Shown here one piece after another: positions 58,535 through 64,000 of a DNA stretch of 64,000 nt. The first letter of the stretch is position 1. Every line of letters starts with the position of its first letter. The stretch is from Thamnaconus septentrionalis (lineage: Eukaryota; Chordata; Actinopteri; Tetraodontiformes; Monacanthidae), in the NCBI GenBank assembly GCA_009823395.1, contig CM020508.1:5354515-5418514 (forward strand), written 5' to 3'. Made by a program: the position numbers and the translations under genes. The notes beneath the pieces are model-generated. The model did not search any database. It was not told where the DNA came from and was given only the letters and a program-made list of their open reading frames with translations.

Positions 58535-58600
58535 TTCTATGAACATGTGTCTGTTCATAGAATGTAAAATTTCTTCCTCTTTTGTTGGAAGAGGAAGAAA
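58535..58600. repeat. Two adjacent perfect hairpins
   Basis: Hairpin 1 pairs TTCTATGAACA (58535-58545) with TGTTCATAGAA (58552-58562) around a 6-nt loop. Only 7 bp later, hairpin 2 pairs TTTCTTCCTCTT (58570-58581) with AAGAGGAAGAAA (58589-58600) around a 7-nt loop. Perfect arms of 11 and 12 bp side by side are unlikely by chance. Neither resembles a known microRNA. Confidence 0.85.
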
Positions 58601-58739
58601 ATGTTCTCATGCAGTATTAATAGTGGAGGTCATGGGCGCCAGTTTGCCGAACAATGTGGTGCAAATAAGACTCCGCTGGACTCACATGTGGGAAGATTCA
58701 TCTCAGCCTCCTGCCGAGGAGACCTGTGAGTGATGAGCG

Positions 58740-58900
58740 CCTCGGCCCTGGTGGACATGCGCATTCATTTGCGAGCGTGCGGCCACATGTGCTGCACGCC
58801 GCGCCTGAATTCATTTGAGGGTATATTTTAGCCAGTAGCGGCCAGTGCTTTGTTACATTATAAATCCCAAGGATGGAAATTATAGATGCTAGCACAAAAC
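58740..58900. other. Candidate conserved non-coding element
   Basis: Unique sequence with GAATTCATTTGAGGGTATATTT (58807-58828), CATTATAAATCCC (58856-58868) and GGAAATTATAGATGCTAGC (58875-58893). Repeat-free and AT-rich; composition fits an enhancer. Confidence 0.3.
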
Positions 58901-59711
58901 AGGCAAGCTGACAGTGGGATCCACGACCAGCGAGACTTCTTCGCCCCCCACCCCTGACTCACTCAGAGTGCATCTTCCAGCCAATTGAATTCCAGTGAGC
59001 GAGCGTCACAGCCTCACCAGGCCGAGTGTCTGCAGCAGGTAGCCAGCCAGGAGCAGATGAAACGCTCCCCGAGCACCGAGACACTCGCAGCTGGCGTCCC
59101 TGCAGGATGACAGAGCCGGAGACGCAAAAATACGCTCCCATAAATCAGGCAGCAGAGGCTCCGAGCCGAATTCTGACGGCTAATTATGACCCGGCGACCC
59201 TGCGGGAGAGCGAGCCCTTCGTTTTTGTAGCGTTGCATCTGGAAGCCATTGCCTGGGTGTTCAGTATTTTCGGGGGAGCCAGGGTAGTTTGGTAGTTTGA
59301 GCAGGTGAAGCAGCAGGGACTCGGTTGGCAATGACTGTAAGACCCCAAGTAAAAGAAAAGGTGATCACAGACACCACCGCCACAGTCGTCCGAACCCATT
59401 TCCTGCTCACTTCTCACTCCTTCCTTCATCCTCCTTGTGTATCCCTCCACCATCGTGTGCTGTGGAGGAAGCAGGCGGGCGAAAGCCGAGAAACCTTCAC
59501 TGAACCTGTCAGGCTGCATCAGCGGTGGCGTTGAGTACGTTGGCCGTTGAGCGTGAGTGTTTCTTTGATGTAAGGCGTAAGGCCCCCTTCCTGTTGAGAG
59601 AATATTGAGGGATAGTCAAAGGTGAGGTCAGTCTTTGGGGTTCACGTTGGTGAAAATCACATAGAGAGAAGAAAAAAAAAGAAGGATCAAACCGTGTCCT
59701 ACCTGTCTGAC
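58901..59711. other. Non-coding stretch
   Basis: Unique sequence with an A-run at 59670-59680. Nothing recognised. Confidence 0.5.
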
Positions 59712-59725
59712 CCCCTCTCTCTCCG

Positions 59726-59756
<31 letters not shown>

Positions 59757-59757
59757 G
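59712..59757. repeat. (CT)n imperfect microsatellite
   Basis: CT array with CCG and CG interruptions in its first half. Confidence 0.9.
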
Positions 59758-60144
59758 CCCTGATGGGATCAGCAGATCTTTTCCATACAGACTCTCAGGA
59801 GGAAGTGGCGAGAGGCCGTTTGAAGCTGATCCCACGGTGAAGCGAGAGCAGCTCTCAGGTCACCGCAAAACCTTAAAAGCGATTGTGCAGAAGTCGAGAA
59901 ATGCACTTCCGTTAGGTGACAGAGAGTGTGTGTTGCCTGTCACCCATGTGACGATGACATTATCACCTGCTCCCTCAAACCCTTAAATCCCCCCGTCTTC
60001 CCCCCGATGCCGGCCAGCCAACTCACATTTTCTCCTTTTCCAGTGACCACAGACTGATTGTTCCCTGTTTTATATGTATTTAAAGTTTTACATGCTTTCA
60101 CTGCACTTCTCGTGAATAATTGTTAAACACAGGGAAAAATGCCT
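59758..60144. other. Non-coding spacer
   Basis: Unique sequence; nothing recognised. Confidence 0.5.
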
Positions 60145-60162
60145 CTTTATGATGTCACGAAG
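60145..60162. repeat. Dispersed palindromic motif copy D
   Basis: CTTTATGATGTCACGAAG is the most diverged copy of the CTTTGTGATATCACAAAG palindrome and lies 23 bp before a hAT-like terminus. That may link the motif to mobile DNA. Confidence 0.5.
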
Positions 60163-60185
60163 GGCAGCCTCACTGGAGACAACAC

Positions 60186-60345
60186 CAGTGTTGGTGAGTA
60201 ATCTATTACTAAGTAATCCACTAGTGTAATTAAACTACTTTTTTTGTAACAGAGTAATGAAACGGGATTACTGTGGCAAAACTGGTAATTACATCATAAT
60301 TACTTTATCAAGTAACGATTCCATTACTGAAATATTTTGCAAGGT
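60186..60345 (+). mobile_element. hAT-type transposon 5' terminal region, decayed
   Basis: CAGTGTTGGTGAGTAAT at 60186 is a close match to the CAGTGTTGGGGAGTAAC-type terminus of a widespread teleost hAT-like element. It is followed by the characteristic AT-rich array of GTAAT, ATTAC and TAACG words (AGTAATCC, GTAATTAAACTAC, GTAATTACATC, AAGTAACGATTCC). The element body continues into the BED-finger relic downstream. No 8-bp target-site duplication was found because the 3' end is not recognised. Confidence 0.65.
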
Positions 60346-60473
60346 GAAAATGTCTTATTATCCACAAAATGTCTGAAATTTAGAAAATCAACCGAAAACA
60401 ACGATGTCGCAGATTGATGATGCAGACGCAATGCAACGTCATTGATATGCGACGACGCACCAAAACAAGTATG

Positions 60474-60720
60474 ATGGCGGAGAAAAATCAGCAATTGTGT
60501 TTGTAGCTGGAAATACAAACATTAAATTGAGTTCATCTCGTCTAAATCAAAGAATATTGTGGTTCGTTGTACATTATGTGCAGGAAACAAGACGTTCTCA
60601 ACTGCCTTTATTCAAACATGTGGAAGGTTCCAGCAAAGCAGGTAGAGCAGTCTTTGCAGAGGGCTAAACGTTCTAAAATTTTTACAGAGGTTTTTTTTTC
60701 TTATCTATTTGCTGATACAG
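60474..60720 (+). pseudogene. hAT transposase N-terminus with BED zinc finger, broken
   Basis: An ATGGCGGAG start (60474) leads, after a frame change, to a frame that reads WKYKH at about 60508-60522. It continues after an in-frame stop to KSKNIVVRCTLCAGNKTFSTA at 60544-60606. The Cys-x2-Cys pair (codons at 60568 and 60577) and the LCxGNKTxSTA context are those of the BED zinc finger that opens hAT-family transposases. The expected SNLxKHLxxxH continuation appears only in a shifted frame as SNMWKVPAKQ, with the histidines gone. Stops and frameshifts make it non-functional. Confidence 0.65.
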
Positions 60721-60759
60721 TGAAACCAGTAGGAGAAGTGGTGTTGGTTTAAAAAACGG

Positions 60760-61060
60760 CTTTGGTCTCCACCCCATGCTCGTCCCCGCCCCCTTTCTCC
60801 AGTGTCACCACCACCATCCACACCTGCTCCTCCTCAGCAATCAAGCTCAGCTGGTCATCATCAGCTCATCACCGCACAGTTTATCAGCTCAGCTCTGATC
60901 TTCACTCCTCGCTGGCCGTCTCTCTGTCCATGCTTGTTTTCCTGAGGACGTCTGTGGATTTTGTTGACTTTTGAAGTCTTTCTGCTGGTTGGACTCTGCT
61001 TCTCTCTTAGCTTCCCCCTAAACTGAAAAAAATAAAAATAAAAGTCTGCCAGAATGACCA
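60760..61060 (+). other. Possible LTR or 3'-terminal retroelement fragment
   Basis: A pyrimidine-rich stretch with repeated CAGCTCA/TCAGCTC/TCATCA words (60838-60898), a CTCGCTGGCCGTCTCTCTGTCC segment and AATAAAAATAAAAG polyadenylation-like words at 61029-61042 resembles the long terminal repeats of fish Gypsy-type elements. No terminal TG..CA pair, primer-binding site or target duplication was found. It could also be unique sequence. Confidence 0.2.
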
Positions 61061-64000
61061 GTTTAAATCACCCTACAGTGTCTGACCACTGATCTGAGCG
61101 AACTGCTAATACCCACATGCTGCTAACGTTGTCCCAACGCCAACGCGCAATTGAATTTAGCTACAATACCACGAGTTGCCATTGGGTGGGCGGGGTGTAA
61201 GGTTTGGCTTGACGTTTTAGACAGAATTTCACAAGTTAATCCAAAAAATGTCACAGCCTATAAAATAAAACTGTCTGATTGGGATTTTTCTGTGATTACA
61301 CCCACTGGATTTAATCAGAAATATGAACCTTGTAAATCGGAGCACGAGAACTGGGTTAATCCAGTCCATCACATTTTACGCAAGACTGACAAGACCTGTG
61401 TGTGTGTTTATTGAATGGAGGTTTCATCGGTATCGCGGAGCTCCAAAATATCTCCCGGGCCGAGACAAAGACACAGTGTTCTCATGTGGGATCACTGTCA
61501 TAAATTAATGCGTGGTATTATTGTAATCCTACAGATGCGCCTGCTCGACCGGCGCTGCCATCCAACACCCACCGTGTCCTTATTTTAATCACCAGTACGC
61601 GTGTAATGCTGCAGATTTGGCGTCGAAACGAGGTTAATACCTGAAACGAAACCTTCTTCCGATTGATTTACAGGCTGTTGGTTTCCATGTGAAGGCAGGA
61701 AATGAGCCAGAGTCTGACGAGCCGGTGCATTAGCTGATGCTTTATTGATATTCCGCTCCTGGGCCCGTGCTCCACTTGAACGGCCCCTCAGAGCTCCAGG
61801 CCTCTGGACGCCTCTCCTGGAGGTGCTGCCACGGTTGCCACAGACCAGCGCCACAGCTCCCCTCCGTTCACAGGCACGCTCACATCCACTGGAGCCAAAC
61901 CAGAGCCGCCGACAGTAGCGCTGTTGTTGTTGCGCCGCGATGCTTTTTATATCATGTGTGCCAGTGGGCCATTTGGCTGGCTATACCTTTTTTTTTTTTT
62001 TTCGTCTTTTTTTTTTTTTTTTTTTTACTTACAACCGCTGGACGTCAAGAAAAGAGGCCTGTTTGTCAGCCTTGTTTTGCATCACAGGCCCTGAGCTGCT
62101 CCGACCACTTTTGCACATTACTGATTCCCGGCTGCCGTGCAGAGTTAAATATAAACCAAGAGGATTTGCGAAAAAAAAACTCTGCCCAGTGCATTCCTGC
62201 GTGTGACATACCTGTTAGTGCCGTCTGCTTCTATGGAGGCTTTCCACAGCCGTTATCCAGGAATCTCCACCACTCCAGTCCCGGTTCTGCACAATGTGGC
62301 GTCAACGTGCTGCTGCTGACGCGAATCGATTACAAAACGCTACAAAACTGCCTTTCATTTCCCGCATTGGACAGCAACTAAAATCCCCTCCAAATGAGCT
62401 GCATTGCTCATCATTCGACACGTAACATCGACATCTTTGGTTTGTTGTTGGTGGGGGGGTGAGCTGCGAATTCCCCCATAACGTGATGAGGGTAGAAATG
62501 TGCACGAAGATTCAGACCAGACCGCCGGGCTTCACCATGTTTATCCAGAAAGGATATAAAAGGCCTCAGTGATACAAAGCATGGAGCGTTTTTACTATGA
62601 TCCCCCCGGGAGGAGGGCAGGACATCAATCATCCCAGTGTTGTTAAAACATCAGCATCACAAAGGACTTTATAACATGCCAAGAAAAGCCACAGCGAGAC
62701 AAGTACACGGCCTCTTCACACCAAAATCAAAGGAAGCGTCAGGCCTGTGCGAAGGGCTGAATGAGATGGTGGAAGACGTTGTGTAAAGTCTGACGAGTTG
62801 CTGGAGTTGCTCAGCCAGCGCATATGCCGGAAAAAGTCCACCATTTTTGAAATGGCTACTGGTTACTTACCTATCATGCCACTGTAAGTCCTGTGATGCA
62901 TCAGGACAGATCATCCAATAACAATGATCTAAAACACGTTATGTATGATGCTGTGACATCACGCTAGGAAGTCTTTTTGAGGTATTTGCTGGCCTTTAGA
63001 ATTTTTTTTTCATAAATATTAAAAGTCTGTGACTTAAAAATACAAAATGGAAAGATTTGTTATGAACATGATTTCAGTCAGACTCATCCCGTCAGCCGTT
63101 TTATAGCCGCTTTTTTGCATTGCGGTCTAAATATGCTTTTTGGGCCGCATGTTTTTTTTTGGCTGCAGTACCACGAATGGCCACTGGAAAAAAATTGCTG
63201 CGTTACCATTTCTGCAGCCTGGCATCCAGTTCTTATCATACATTCAGGCCCATCAGCCGTTTGGCGGCCACGGCGGCTCTCAGCTTGGCGTCGCCTCTAC
63301 CTTGTGACCAGCCGCGCTGGGGCTGTCGACAGAAGATCAACTTTACAGGACAATGAGAGGAAGCAGTGACAGCGCCGTCCTGATAAGAGCGGTCTGATGA
63401 CTTGCCGTCAACGACTCGCGCTGGCCGAGATGAGGTTCCTGTCAGGATGTGAAGTGCCTGTCAACACTTGTCCTGCACTTGAGGGCCCCAGAGGGCCTGC
63501 TGGCTGTCCTGGCACGTGACGGAGGGAGACCAACAAGTGTCCCCTCTCACTGTCACTCGCACAGCGACAGTTTAGAGCTGCCAGTTTATGGGATTGTACA
63601 GGTCTTGGCAGGTGGGGAGAAGAAGCTGAGGGGACAGCATGTGAGATCCACAAAGAGAACCTTGAGTTCGCAGCCTGTTGCCTCACATGTGTTCAATTAT
63701 GTGTTGGCGACATTTTGATGACTTTTTCCTCTTTCAAGTTATTTACAAGTCAATATACTTTATTTGCGACTGGGTTTTGTTTTGTTTTTTGATTTGGCCA
63801 ACATGTGCACAGCACTCTTTATAGTTTTGTTGTCCCTAATTTATTCTGTCCGTCTTCTTTTGTTGAGGCAGCGGATGTGCAACACTGGTTTTGTTACAGA
63901 CAACACGACGACGTTAAAGTTGATGACAGCTGTTTTCTGACTCTCTGTGATGACCGAAACCTGTTTGATTCTTCGGTTATCGCTCCGCTTCTCCCCGTCT
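61061..64000. other. Non-coding stretch to the window end
   Basis: Unique sequence, CpG-richer at 61720-61930 and 63230-63330. T-runs of 15 and 20 occur at 61988-62002 and 62007-62026. The 204-codon plus-strand frame (61767-62381) contains poly-Phe from these T-runs and has no domain. No gene or repeat family recognised. Confidence 0.5.
61988..62026. repeat. Double poly-T tract
   Basis: T15, a short CGTC break, then T20. Possibly reverse-strand retroposon tails, but no body is recognised. Confidence 0.9.

Noticed and set aside
61767..62381. 204-codon plus-strand open frame, the longest in the window
   Set aside because: It contains a long poly-Phe run from the T tracts at 61988-62026 and no recognised domain.
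1..64000. tRNA, rRNA or CRISPR features
   Set aside because: No A-box/B-box pairs with cloverleaf potential, no rRNA-like segment and no regularly spaced direct repeats were seen. The only spaced repeats are microsatellites.

Overview
This looks like a non-coding stretch of a ray-finned (teleost) fish genome, either deep intron or intergenic. Three things support that. (CA/TG)n microsatellites recur every few kilobases, with at least 25 arrays. Relics of animal transposons are present: a LINE reverse-transcriptase motif, a hAT end with a BED-type zinc finger, and an inverted pair of a SINE-like repeat that I know as common in teleosts. There are no bacterial-style gene blocks: the longest open frames (178 to 204 codons) lie on low-complexity or chance sequence and show no domain. 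I found no exon, tRNA, rRNA, known microRNA or CRISPR array that I can defend, so no gene symbols are given. The species and the locus cannot be named from this sequence alone.

Layout. 0-9 kb: mostly featureless DNA, with a decayed LINE fragment (about 0.9 kb), a short teleost-type repeat (about 1.9 kb), twin hairpins at 4.27 kb and an exact 15-bp inverted repeat at 7.32 kb. 9-22 kb: islands of non-repetitive sequence rich in homeodomain-like TAAT cores (9.7, 10.2, 12.5, 18.1 and 21.0 kb), separated by microsatellites. 22-32 kb: sparse, with a cluster of mobile-element relics at 25.67-26.29 kb and a TG/CA/TG triad at 29.8-30.1 kb. 32-49 kb: the densest run of candidate regulatory islands (32.3, 34.1, 37.4, 38.8, 39.5, 43.3, 46.5 and 48.5 kb), several carrying paired inverted ATTAG/CTAAT half-sites or hairpins. 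52.9-56 kb: a CpG-dense stretch that could hold an unseen promoter or 5' exon. 58-61 kb: two adjacent hairpins, then a decayed hAT transposon. 61-64 kb: nothing recognised except T-runs.

Interpretation. The islands have the look of conserved non-coding elements around a developmental regulator: non-repetitive, rich in TAATTA-like, CCAAT and TGACAG-like words, and often dyad-symmetric. That is inference. I cannot align to other genomes here, and such alignment is the decisive test. The most distinctive observations are a dispersed palindrome of the form CTTTGTGAYRTCACAAAG (four places), the 15-bp perfect hairpin at 7323-7356, the roughly 60-nt structured inverted repeat at 34111-34170, the 9-bp dyad around an AT-rich core at 20998-21049, and the hAT relic at 60186-60720. 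I see no convincing undescribed multi-gene system.
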